Under the pieces are notes generated by a model. That model was not told the origin of the DNA, did no database searches, and saw only the letters and a program-made list of their open reading frames with translations. Positions 18,877-25,975 of a stretch of DNA of 64,000 bases are shown here, piece after piece; within the stretch, counting starts at the first letter, position 1; the number at the start of each line of letters is the position of its first letter. Source of the stretch: Halomarina oriensis (GTDB taxonomy: Archaea > Halobacteriota > Halobacteria > Halobacteriales > Haloarculaceae); the NCBI RefSeq assembly GCF_009791395.1, contig NZ_WSZK01000012.1:1-64000 (forward strand), written 5' to 3'. The translations under genes and the position numbers were made by a program.

Positions 18877-18947
18877 CGCCGGCGACCTCTCGTCCGGTCG
18901 TCCGTCGAACGACCCCGTTTTTGTCACCTGACGACGAACCGTCGGTC

Positions 18948-19478
18948 GTGTCCGCTCCAGACGACGCCGACCACCGCCACGACCGGACGACGCGCCACCC
19001 GACGCCCGGGGCGCTGAACTCCCTCCAGCACTGGCGGGAGGCGAAGTCGGTTCCGCGCATCGTCTACAACTTCCTGTTCGTCCTCGTGGCCCGCCTCGCA
19101 CCGTTCCTCCCGGTGAAGGCGTGGGCGTTGCGTCGCATCGGCGTCACCGTGGGCGAGGGCGTCTCCTGGGGCCTCGAAGCCACGCCGGACGTCTTCTGGC
19201 CGGAACTCGTCACGCTCGAAGACCACTGCATCGTCGGCTACGACTCGGTGTTGCTCTGTCACGAGTTCCTCCAGGACGAGTATCGGACCGGAGCGGTCGT
19301 GATCGGTGAACGCGCGATGGTCGGCGCGAAGGCCGTGGTCCTGCCGGGCGTCCACGTCGGCGCTGGCGCACAGGTCGCCGCCAACTCGCTGGTCGTCGAG
19401 GACGTCCCGCCGGGTGCGACGGTGGCCGGCGTGCCCGCCGACGTCGTCAAAGCGGGCGACGGAACCACGGAGTCGTAG
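18948..19478 (+). CDS. Hexapeptide-repeat (LbH) acyltransferase
   Basis: 176 aa from the GTG at 18948; an upstream TTG is possible. An N-terminal amphipathic/hydrophobic helix (YNFLFVLVARLAPFL) precedes a left-handed beta helix: VTVGEGVSW, ITLEDHCIVGYDS-like coils, VVIGERAMVGAKAVVLPGVHVG and AGAQVAANSLVVEDVPPG. This is the typical ending of LbH O- or N-acyltransferases. It probably acts on a sugar or lipid head group near the membrane; the acceptor is unknown. No sugar cluster surrounds it. Confidence 0.82.
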   Translation: MSAPDDADHRHDRTTRHPTPGALNSLQHWREAKSVPRIVYNFLFVLVARLAPFLPVKAWALRRIGVTVGEGVSWGLEATPDVFWPELVTLEDHCIVGYDSVLLCHEFLQDEYRTGAVVIGERAMVGAKAVVLPGVHVGAGAQVAANSLVVEDVPPGATVAGVPADVVKAGDGTTES

Positions 19479-19510
19479 TCGCTCGGGCCGGCGCGGTGAC
19501 CGGTCGCCGT

Positions 19511-20290
19511 TCAGCGAACGCGGATGATTCCCGACCTGAACACGAGGTTGTTCGGGACGATGAACTCCTCGCCGTCGTTCTCGACGGTCGTGACGAAGAC
19601 GTCGACCTCCGAGACGATGCCACGGTGGCCGGCGACCTCCACCTCGTCTCCGATGCCGTAGGGCTGACTGAGCAGGAGGTAGATGCCGGCGGTGGCGGCC
19701 GCGAGGACGTCCTTGAGGGCGAGTGCCCCGAAGACGATGACGGCGAACAGGTAGGCCCCGAGCAGGACGTACAGTGCGCTCGCGGCCAGTCCGAGTTGGG
19801 CTGCCGCGATGATGCCCGCCACGAAGTAGATGCTGTACTTGACGACCTTCGGGGCGAGATTCACCTCGGTGAACTTCACGTTCGCCAACCGCTCGCGGAC
19901 GGCGACCTCGGCCTTGTCGCCGACGACGAGACCGGCGATGCCGATGAGGATGGCGGCGAACACCGACGGGATGATGGACGCGAACGCGAACAGCGAGAGG
20001 TCCGTCTCGATGGCCCCGGCGATGCTCAGTGCGCTGGCGACCGTTGCGATGTAGATGAACAGCGTGACCAGCGTGGCGACGAGACCGACCGTCGAGGTGC
20101 CGATGCGTTGAGCGGTGCGCTCGAACCGGGTCCCCTCGACGGCCCGCGGGAGGCCGATGGCCACCATGAAACGCCGCGCGTACCGACCGACCAGGAAGCC
20201 GAGCACGAGTCCGACGACGAGGACCAGGATGGCCCCGACCGACGAGGAGACCGCGTTGAGGACCTCCTCGGCGAACCGCTCGACCTGCAT
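19511..20290 (-). CDS. MscS-family mechanosensitive channel
   Basis: 259 aa. Helices: about residues 15-40, 65-95, 100-125 and the pore-lining TM3 around 165-195 (Ala/Gly-rich ALKDVLAAATAGIYLLL). It is followed by the MscS beta domain: QPYGIGDEVEVAGHRGIVSEVDVFVTTVENDGEEFIVPNN. It lacks the large C-terminal alpha/beta vestibule, so it is a short form. It lies one base downstream of dacZ, so the c-di-AMP cyclase and an osmotic channel share a transcript. That fits the known link of c-di-AMP to osmoregulation. Confidence 0.9.
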   Translation of the reverse strand: MQVERFAEEVLNAVSSSVGAILVLVVGLVLGFLVGRYARRFMVAIGLPRAVEGTRFERTAQRIGTSTVGLVATLVTLFIYIATVASALSIAGAIETDLSLFAFASIIPSVFAAILIGIAGLVVGDKAEVAVRERLANVKFTEVNLAPKVVKYSIYFVAGIIAAAQLGLAASALYVLLGAYLFAVIVFGALALKDVLAAATAGIYLLLSQPYGIGDEVEVAGHRGIVSEVDVFVTTVENDGEEFIVPNNLVFRSGIIRVR

Positions 20291-20291
20291 C

Positions 20292-21107
20292 TCAGTAGTC
20301 CTCCGGGTCCAGTTCGAGCGCTATCTCGCCGCCGGCGAACGCCCGGACGAGACCGTCGCTCTCGGAGAGCACGATGGAGATGGCGTTGGTGTCCCGCGAG
20401 ATGGAGGCGGCGGCCATGTGGCGGGTCCCGAGACCCTTCGGAATGTCGACACCTTCGGCGTTCGGTTCGAGGTAGCGGTACGCGGAGACGATCTTCCCCG
20501 AATCGGAGATGACGAACGCGCCGTCCAGTCGCGAGAACTCCTTGAGCATCACGTTCACGATGGGGTCGCCGACGTGGACGTGGGACTTCTCGAAGGGGTT
20601 GTACGACAGCGAGCGGGACTTGTTCATCACCTTCCCCGCGTCGCCGACGACGAACAGTGCGCCGACCGGTTTCCCTTTCTGACCCTTCTTCCCGAGTTCG
20701 ATGACGACTTCGAGGACCGCACGGATGACCGACGGGTCGGCACGCGAGTCGGTGAACAGCGAGTAGACGCCCGACCGGACGAACTCGCCCGTGTTGACTC
20801 GAACCACCGTGTCGACGGTGTCGTCGAACAGTTTCGTCGCGCACGCCACGACGGCCCCTTCGTCGACGTACTCTCGTTGGATACCGCCCTCGATGCCGAA
20901 CCGGACACGGTCACGGACGTCGTCGAACTCCAGGGGCAGTTCGACGAACCGTTCCGCACCGACCGTGTTCTCGGCGGAGACCACCACCACCGGCGGCGCA
21001 CCCTCGTCCCCGACGACGGTGTCGAAGAGGGAAGCGCTCGGCGAGAAGAGAAACACCGCGTCGACATCCTCGACGATGTCGTCGTATAGGTCGCCCAGCG
21101 AAGACAT
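20292..21107 (-). CDS. dacZ: Diadenylate cyclase DacZ (c-di-AMP synthase)
   Basis: 271 aa from the ATG at 21107. The C-terminal DAC domain carries the catalytic LDGAFVISDSGKIVSAYRYL (DGA motif) and GLGTRHMAAASISRDTNAISIVLS (RHR-type motif). These bind two ATP and form cyclic di-AMP. The N-terminal ~120 residues form the archaeal DacZ regulatory half. In Haloferax volcanii DacZ is known to be essential and its product linked to osmotic adaptation (recalled literature). It is followed by an MscS channel gene. The upstream region to 21369 holds its promoter. Confidence 0.92.
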   Translation of the reverse strand: MSSLGDLYDDIVEDVDAVFLFSPSASLFDTVVGDEGAPPVVVVSAENTVGAERFVELPLEFDDVRDRVRFGIEGGIQREYVDEGAVVACATKLFDDTVDTVVRVNTGEFVRSGVYSLFTDSRADPSVIRAVLEVVIELGKKGQKGKPVGALFVVGDAGKVMNKSRSLSYNPFEKSHVHVGDPIVNVMLKEFSRLDGAFVISDSGKIVSAYRYLEPNAEGVDIPKGLGTRHMAAASISRDTNAISIVLSESDGLVRAFAGGEIALELDPEDY

Positions 21108-21369
21108 GATTGCAACCTCTTTCCATGACCGCAAAAGCCTTTTCTACCGTCCGACGCCCGTCTGACTGCCTGCACGCCGGTCACAGACTGGCACTGCCGA
21201 GACGGATGCTTGCCACTGGCAGGCCATAGCTGCCTCGAAACGGTCGTCGACCGCGCTCTGCGAACCAGAACTCCCCGCCTCAGTCCACCTCGGTCGCGTC
21301 CCTGGTCGAACCGACGGCGTCGCACGCGCAAGTGTCGCGTTTACCCCTCCGGGCGTGTGTTGGCGTGCC

Positions 21370-21747
21370 ATGAGGAGAGAGACCACTGTCGGCGGTGCGA
21401 GGAGGACGGTCGACGGAGAACGAGTGTCGACGATCGGCCTCGTCCACCGCGTCCTCGCGGACCGACATCGTCGGTTCGTCCTCCGTGACCTCGTAGCACA
21501 CTACCACCCGCTCTCGGTCTGTGATATCGTCGACCGAGCGGTCGCCGAACTGTCCGACGGGGACGACGAACGTGTCTACCAGCGTCTCGGACGGGTACTC
21601 AGCGACGAGCACCTGCCGCTACTGGAGTCGGCCGGACTGATACGGTCAACCGGCGAGCGTGTCGAACTCACCGCGGACGGACTCACCGTCGCGCGACTCA
21701 GTCGGGCCTGTGCGACGTATCTCGACAGAAGCGTCGTCGACTGCTGA
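21370..21747 (+). CDS. Single-domain winged-helix (DUF7344-like) protein
   Basis: 125 aa from the ATG at 21370. The pattern VHRVLADRHRRFVLRDLV, then RVLSDEHLPLLESAGLIRSTGERVELTADG, is a winged helix related to the DUF7344-type family. It has a basic N-terminus suited to DNA. It lies next to the left end of the integrative element, 92 bases from the direct repeat, but its GC content matches the host chromosome, so it belongs to the flank. Target unknown. Confidence 0.7.
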   Translation: MRRETTVGGARRTVDGERVSTIGLVHRVLADRHRRFVLRDLVAHYHPLSVCDIVDRAVAELSDGDDERVYQRLGRVLSDEHLPLLESAGLIRSTGERVELTADGLTVARLSRACATYLDRSVVDC

Positions 21748-21838
21748 GCGGGGGACCGTCACGGTACGCCGACCACTCCGGCGAGAACCTGCACGGCCCC
21801 GGAGCCGAACCGGCCCTACTCCTCCGCTCGGTACGGGA

Positions 21839-21890
21839 GACCGGATTCGAACCGGCGGACTCCTGAGAGACAGCGTCCTAAGCGCTGCGC
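21839..21890 (-). repeat. Left attachment-site copy (tRNA-Leu 3' fragment)
   Basis: 52 bases identical to 25261-25312, covering the T arm, variable arm and anticodon stem-loop of tRNA-Leu. The acceptor-stem side (21831-21838) differs from the intact gene at several positions. The 5' half is absent, replaced by element sequence starting ACGCC. It is therefore not a functional tRNA but the copy left when the element integrated. Confidence 0.88.
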
Positions 21891-21900
21891 ACGCCAAGTG
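21885..21900. repeat. Short inverted repeat abutting the left att copy
   Basis: The bases CACGCC and GGCGTG, separated by AAGT, form a six-bp stem immediately where homology to the tRNA stops. The location at the inner edge of the attachment copy suggests an integrase arm or excision-factor site, but a chance palindrome cannot be excluded. Confidence 0.3.
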
Positions 21901-22171
21901 GCGTGTCCTGCGCGACTGTCTCTTGGTGGCCAACCTTCGTTGCCGGTTTCCTCGTTGACAGGCGTATCGTCGGAGACTGTTCACTTAAAGCTACTCAGAC
22001 GCAGGAGTAGACGCTGCTCACGTTGAATGGCGTCTTGGGGAAGTGGTTGCCGGAGGGTTGACGTGTTGGGACTGTTGGATGTTTTCGTCCGGGGCATTCT
22101 CGTCTGTTCCCGAGAGGACGTCTTTTGCTACTGCCCTACCGAGAAGCGTCCACCGAACCTTATGGATAGTC

Positions 22172-22179
22172 TTTATATC
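22172..22179 (+). promoter_or_regulatory. TATA box of the cargo operon
   Basis: TTTATATC lies 24-31 bases before the ATG at 22203. This is the spacing expected for a leaderless archaeal transcript starting at or next to the start codon. No Shine-Dalgarno is present, supporting leaderless translation and this start choice over the TTG at 22182. Confidence 0.6.
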
Positions 22180-22202
22180 TTTTGAACAAACACACCTTGA
22201 CA

Positions 22203-23054
22203 ATGGTTGATACTACGTTCTATTTCGCGAGGTATAACGTGAAAGGGACGCTCACAACGCTGACTGAATATGATGCGAGTAAGTCACGCGCCGACCGTGA
22301 GCGGGAGGTTCTTGAAAGATATATTCGAACGGACGGCGAAATCGCTGAGGGAGAGAACGGGACATGGTACTTTGGCAAGGTCGAGCCAGAGCAAAACTAT
22401 GATTTGGGGAAGTTCGGGAAGGTGTATAGCGAAGAGCCAACTACATACGACAAAGAGGAGGGAGACTTTGTTGAGGACACCGCGCCAAATCAGGAAGCAG
22501 ATTACTCTATGTTTCTCCTACATTATGAGGACAACCTGCTGATATACAACACAAAGAACCGGATTGGGCATGAGCAATTTCTCAAGTATTTCTCGGAAGG
22601 CTTCAACAGCAGGCATGAGGGTGATGTCTCCATAGAGCTATCAAAGATGCATAACACGGATTCGGTGGAATGGGTCGTAAACCAGAAACGGGTTCGAGAA
22701 GCCTCGTTTGAGCTTGAACCGTCTAATCCGTCCTCTCACCCCGACTGGGAGAACTTAGATGAAGAAATCCAGAAAATGTTGGCTAAACGATTGAGCTTGA
22801 TGGCGGAGAGTAAAGATGGAGCCAATCTCAATATGGATGAAGAGCTACTTGAGCAGGCAGTTGAGATGGCACAGACGAGGTATGGCCTTGATTATCGGAT
22901 AGTCTATGACGACAACGGATATGCAAAGACAGTAACAAAGCATAGAGAACCAGTACAAAAGGGAGAAGAGCGGCCCGACACGCTGGGCGGCCTTCAAGCA
23001 AGGGCAGGGGAGTTAATCGGCTATGCTCGGTCATTCATGAATCAGGATGGCTGA
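22203..23054 (+). CDS. Cargo protein A: soluble protein of unknown function
   Basis: 283 aa from the ATG at 22203. No membrane segments. It starts with a beta strand MVDTTFYFARYNVKG, then a charged helix. Strands around GTWYFGKVEPEQNYDLGKFG and YSMFLLHYEDNLLIYNTKN follow, then HEQFLKYFSEGF, a central VREASFELEPSNPSSHP segment and a helical, charged C-terminal third. The order of segments reminds me of the DUF4747 family found near bacterial phage-defence genes. That is memory of a pattern, not a verified match. Composition is AT-richer than the host. The stop overlaps the next gene's ATG by eight bases, so the two are co-translated. A sensor or effector role is inference. Confidence 0.75.
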   Translation: MVDTTFYFARYNVKGTLTTLTEYDASKSRADREREVLERYIRTDGEIAEGENGTWYFGKVEPEQNYDLGKFGKVYSEEPTTYDKEEGDFVEDTAPNQEADYSMFLLHYEDNLLIYNTKNRIGHEQFLKYFSEGFNSRHEGDVSIELSKMHNTDSVEWVVNQKRVREASFELEPSNPSSHPDWENLDEEIQKMLAKRLSLMAESKDGANLNMDEELLEQAVEMAQTRYGLDYRIVYDDNGYAKTVTKHREPVQKGEERPDTLGGLQARAGELIGYARSFMNQDG

Positions 23055-23592
23055 CGAGGGGTTCTTTCGAAGGTTGGCTGATGGGGGATTATTTCGTATT
23101 CTAACCGGATACGACCTCTACCTATCCTTGCTGTTGGCAGTTGCTGTTGGATGGTATACTGATGGCAACCTATCAAGTTACAACCTTTCCGGTGTGGTAG
23201 ATAAATCAGTTGGATATTCGACATCACTGACTGCTGTGATAGTTACTGGAATTGCAATTATAGTAGCACTTTCTGACACGACGTTTCTTAAATTGCTAAA
23301 GAGAAAAAAGGTATTCCAGAATTTCCTATTCACTTTTGAATATACTGCTCTTCTGTCCATAGTGGTATCTGTATATGGGATATACGTCTCTTCAATCGAG
23401 TTTGGAAGATTAGAATTCCTGGCCTTCTTGTGGCTGTTTCTCTACTTAGTGTTGGCAGTTTCACGAGTTATCTCACAAATCGTTTCATTGGGTGTTCGTC
23501 GTGGGGATGTGTCTCTGATTGAGGAACTGGCAGAGATAGTTGAAGACTCCGCTGAGGATGACCAAGGGGAAATTGAAAGGGAAGAGAATTGA
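23047..23592 (+). CDS. Cargo protein B: four-helix membrane protein
   Basis: 181 aa; the ATG overlaps cargo A by eight bases. Four hydrophobic helices are visible: about residues 23-38 (LYLSLLLAVAVGWY), 58-75 (TSLTAVIVTGIAIIVAL), 92-114 (TFEYTALLSIVVSVYGIYV) and 120-145 (LEFLAFLWLFLYLVLAV). Between helices 2 and 3 is a basic loop (KLLKRKKVF). The last ~35 residues form an acidic cytoplasmic tail (EELAEIVEDSAEDDQGE). No family is recognised. Pairing a soluble protein with a small membrane protein fits sensor-plus-membrane-effector defence systems, but a transporter or signalling role is equally open. Confidence 0.75.
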   Translation: MADEGFFRRLADGGLFRILTGYDLYLSLLLAVAVGWYTDGNLSSYNLSGVVDKSVGYSTSLTAVIVTGIAIIVALSDTTFLKLLKRKKVFQNFLFTFEYTALLSIVVSVYGIYVSSIEFGRLEFLAFLWLFLYLVLAVSRVISQIVSLGVRRGDVSLIEELAEIVEDSAEDDQGEIEREEN

Positions 23593-24044
23593 CGCGGAGA
23601 GAGCTGCTTTGCCAACCTTCTGCGGGAGAGGAAGGCCATTTCGTACAGGTTGCCCATACTCGTCTTGGCTCACCTCGATGCCGGTGAGAATGAAACTCAG
23701 CGATAGACTCAGACACAGCAAGAGTTACCCCACGTCCCATGCACGACTGCAAGATGTGGGGTAACAGCCTAAGCGGGCTTCGCCCATCCGCAGTTCCCCG
23801 CGCCGCCGCGCACCGACCGCCCCGCATCCTAAGTTGTCAATCGTCAAACCCGTGTTACACTCTCGAATTGCGACACGCACCTAAGCGGAGTATGTGGAAG
23901 TCACAAATTTGCTATCTGAGTAACCCATACTGGCCGTCAACCAGCATTGCTTCAAGTCAAAAGGGGGACTGCTTCTAATTATATGAAATTGCCCTTCATA
24001 GGCCATCTTTCCCCACATGGCAAGCGCCGGGAGTGGTGTCCGGG
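23593..24044. other. Non-coding region between cargo and integrase
   Basis: 452 bases without a supportable gene between the convergent cargo operon and the integrase. It contains the 13-bp inverted repeat at 23724-23765 and, just after it, a GGGC-TTC-GCCC mini-hairpin. AT-rich patches follow toward 23990. It could hold transcription terminators for both transcripts, an origin for the excised circle, or a small RNA. Confidence 0.5.
23724..23765. repeat. Inverted repeat, 10 perfect bp extendable to 13
   Basis: GTTACCCCAC at 23724-23733 is the exact complement of GTGGGGTAAC at 23756-23765. Three further pairs (one G-T) extend the stem inward to 13, leaving a 16-base loop. It lies between the converging ends of the cargo operon and the integrase gene. 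As DNA it could bind a dimeric protein; as RNA it would make a stable hairpin. There is no U-tract right after it, so a simple terminator is not the best reading. Confidence 0.6.
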
Positions 24045-25205
24045 TTACATCCTATCCAGTGCGTCTTGCCGGTCCTCGACAGGCACACGGTCGTACTTCA
24101 TCGTGGTTGCCGCGTTCTTGTGTCGCAGTTGGGCTTTCGTCGCGGCAAGGTCACGCTCCTTGGTCATGTACGTCCCTACGGAGTGACGGATAGCGTACCA
24201 CGAGAGTTGCCGCGTGTCCGTACTGATGTCCGCCTCACGGCAGAGACGCTTGAGGAGTCTACTGAGGCTTTGTGAAGCGTATGGGTTGCCACTCCGAGTG
24301 AGCCAGAGGGCGTCCGTTCCTTCGTACTTCTCGCGGTACTCTCGTTCCTTCAGCCACCGCTCCAACGCTGATGATGTACGGTCGGTGAGGCTGACCAACC
24401 AGTTGCCACGGTTCTTGCTTGACTCCTCTTTGGGAATCCGTAGCAAGTCGTTGTCCGTGTCAACCCACGATACCTTGGCGCGTCCAACTTCGACCGGACG
24501 TAGCCCGGCATCCAAGCTTGTCCACACGAGAGATGTAATCTTCCACCCACCAACCCGGTTCCAGTCCTCTTGTCGGACGCTGGTGAACGGCTTGTCCATC
24601 ACCTGTGCGATATACTCGCCCCACTGCTCCCGTTCTGCAACCGTCAACCCACTGTACGCCGGAATGCTACCCTCGTTGAGTGCTGCCTGTCGCACGGCTT
24701 GCCGCTCCTCGATAGTGAGAAAGTCTGCCGGATGGTCGTTGCTCCCGCTCCCGTCGAACGAGTAGCTAAACTCCCACTCGTCCATCCCATACTTGTAGCT
24801 GAGCCACCGGGAATACCGACCGAGAGCTTCCTGTATCTTCCCCTTGGTGGACTGAGAACGGTCGGAGAACGCGACATCCTCGATGTACGCCGTGGCGTCC
24901 TCTTGCTTGGGCGGAATCCGATAGCCACCGCGCTGCTCCCACATCCAGCGGTCGAACGCTGCCGTCCTGTAGCCTGTTGCGTAGACAGTGTACGGAGAGT
25001 ATCCTTCTGCCTTCTCCTCGTTCTTGCCGACTTTCAACAGCCATGTCAAGAACTGTTTCCGGTAAGTTTGGTAGTCCACGCGCTGCTTCTCCGTCGTAGC
25101 GCAGTGGTGCGATTTTGGTACTAAAACGATGCTCCTTCCGGGGTCTATCTCGTTCCGGTCGATAACGCCACAGTCCGTGAGCGAGTTGGGATACTGGCTT
25201 TCCAT
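24045..25205 (-). CDS. int: Archaeal tyrosine recombinase (integrase)
   Basis: 386 aa. The C-terminal catalytic domain shows R236 (SLDAGLRPVEV), Y337-x-x-R340 (WYAIRHSVGTYM; archaeal integrases often have Tyr for the bacterial His), H362 (LRHKNAATTMKY) and the nucleophile Y371. The N-terminal ~170 residues form the SAM-like core-binding domain (YSPYTVYATGYRTAAFDRWM, TKGKIQEALGRYSRWLSYKYG). The gene starts 49 bases from the tRNA-Leu 3' end and reads into the element. It is complete, so integration does not split it. It should catalyse integration and excision between the 52-bp repeats. Confidence 0.92.
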   Translation of the reverse strand: MESQYPNSLTDCGVIDRNEIDPGRSIVLVPKSHHCATTEKQRVDYQTYRKQFLTWLLKVGKNEEKAEGYSPYTVYATGYRTAAFDRWMWEQRGGYRIPPKQEDATAYIEDVAFSDRSQSTKGKIQEALGRYSRWLSYKYGMDEWEFSYSFDGSGSNDHPADFLTIEERQAVRQAALNEGSIPAYSGLTVAEREQWGEYIAQVMDKPFTSVRQEDWNRVGGWKITSLVWTSLDAGLRPVEVGRAKVSWVDTDNDLLRIPKEESSKNRGNWLVSLTDRTSSALERWLKEREYREKYEGTDALWLTRSGNPYASQSLSRLLKRLCREADISTDTRQLSWYAIRHSVGTYMTKERDLAATKAQLRHKNAATTMKYDRVPVEDRQDALDRM

Positions 25206-25253
25206 TCGTGGTCCGCCAACGAGAAAACCGACAGACTGCGACGGGATGTAGTA

Positions 25254-25338
25254 TGCGTGGGACCGGATTCGAACCGGCGGACTCCTGAGAGACAGCGTCC
25301 TAAGCGCTGCGCCGTTGGCCTGGCTTGGCTACCCACGC
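25254..25338 (-). tRNA. tRNA-Leu (anticodon UAG)
   Basis: Reading the reverse strand from 25338, the acceptor GCGTGGG pairs with CCCACGC. The D stem GCC/GGC, the anticodon stem CAGCG/CGCTG with loop CTTAGGA (anticodon UAG), a long class II variable arm and a TTCGAAT T-loop are all intact. Base 25254 gives discriminator A. CCA is not encoded. The 3' portion is duplicated at 21839-21890, so this gene is the integration target, restored by the element. Confidence 0.95.
25261..25312 (-). repeat. Right attachment-site copy inside tRNA-Leu
   Basis: Identical over 52 bases to 21839-21890. It runs from the T arm through the variable arm into the anticodon stem. Identity ends at 25313, where the tRNA D arm continues here and element sequence begins at the other copy. 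Confidence 0.88.
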
Positions 25339-25388
25339 GCGTCTCCTGCTTGCTCGAACACCGAGACAAAGCTTTCGTTCGAGGGGCG

Positions 25389-25901
25389 TCAGTCGTGGCG
25401 GTCCCGAATCGCCTCGACCAGTCCCTCCCCGTCGAACACCGGCCCGAGGACCATCAGTTCGTCATCTACCGCGAGGTCACCGCCGTCGACGACGGCCGCA
25501 CAGATGCCGCCGCGACCCTCCCTCAACGCCCGTGCGACACCCTCCTCGGCGGCGACCCGCTCGACGTGGGCACACGGCGGCCGCGGCCGCGTCCCCTCGA
25601 AGGTGGCCTCGCCGACGCGGAACCGCTGTCCGAGCAGGTCGTGGACGTCCACCCCTCGGAGTTCGACGTTCCGCCGGTGTCTGCCGTCGGTGAGGTCGAT
25701 GTCGAAGCGCTCTCGAATCTCGTCGAGCGCCTCTCCCGCGACGAACGTCACCTGACAGACGTCGTCGGGGCTGTAGTAGCCCGTCCCGAGACAGTACCGG
25801 TCGTCCGCGATACCCCGGTCGGCGAGACACCAGACGGACTCGCGGGCGTCCATCGGGGCCGACCCTTCGGGTGCCGTCCAGAGTCGGTCGACTCGTCTCA
25901 T
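25389..25901 (-). CDS. MOSC-domain protein
   Basis: 170 aa. The order of strands GIADDRYCLGTGYYSP, QVTFVAGEALDEI, GRHRRNVELRGVDVHDLLGQRFRVGEATFEGTRPRPPC and GGICAAVVDGG matches the MOSC domain (molybdenum-cofactor sulfurase C-terminal). The conserved Cys in RPPC is present. MOSC proteins handle sulfur or reduce hydroxylamines with Moco; this stand-alone form has no assigned substrate. moaC is in the window at 46410 but not adjacent. It sits just beyond the tRNA-Leu gene on the original chromosome. Confidence 0.85.
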   Translation of the reverse strand: MRRVDRLWTAPEGSAPMDARESVWCLADRGIADDRYCLGTGYYSPDDVCQVTFVAGEALDEIRERFDIDLTDGRHRRNVELRGVDVHDLLGQRFRVGEATFEGTRPRPPCAHVERVAAEEGVARALREGRGGICAAVVDGGDLAVDDELMVLGPVFDGEGLVEAIRDRHD

Positions 25902-25975
25902 GCCCCCCGTGGGCGGCCGCGGTGCTTAACAGGTCGCCCGCAAGCGCTTTGTCGGCCGCTCGCCGACTGTCACGT

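Larger units (their letters stand above)
21748..22170. other. Non-coding left end of the element and its flank
   Basis: This 420-base stretch holds the end of the flanking regulator gene's transcript, the left attachment copy and about 280 bases of element sequence. In the latter I see no gene with a convincing start. A reverse-strand open frame (down to 22018) has no ATG/GTG start ahead of its plausible coding part. It may be a decayed gene or chance. Confidence 0.4.
21839..25312. mobile_element. Small integrative element in tRNA-Leu(UAG)
   Basis: It is bounded by a 52-bp perfect direct repeat: 21839-21890 and 25261-25312. The right copy lies inside an intact tRNA-Leu gene and the left copy is only a tRNA fragment. 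Start-to-start distance is 3422 bp. Inside are a tyrosine integrase, next to the tRNA and reading away from it, a two-gene operon, and two non-coding stretches with inverted repeats. The interior is visibly AT-richer than both flanks, with many A/T-ending codons and few of the Asp/Glu-biased haloarchaeal features. No replication, capsid or conjugation gene is visible. This is a tRNA-targeted integration of the type that leaves the integrase gene intact. Confidence 0.85.

Noticed and set aside
21178-21230. Operator palindromes (TGGCACTGCC and GCCACTGGCA) between dacZ and the next gene
   Set aside because: Mirror-like similarity but poor symmetry and no second site; too weak to claim a regulatory element.
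21831-21895. A second tRNA-Leu gene
   Set aside because: Only the 3' half is present; D arm and 5' acceptor strand are missing, so it is the att remnant.
22018-22203. Reverse-strand ORF in the element's left end (IHKVRWTLLGRAVAKDV... )
   Set aside because: The part that looks coding has no ATG/GTG start, and the only start is a TTG overlapping the cargo promoter. Possibly a decayed gene, not supportable as a gene.
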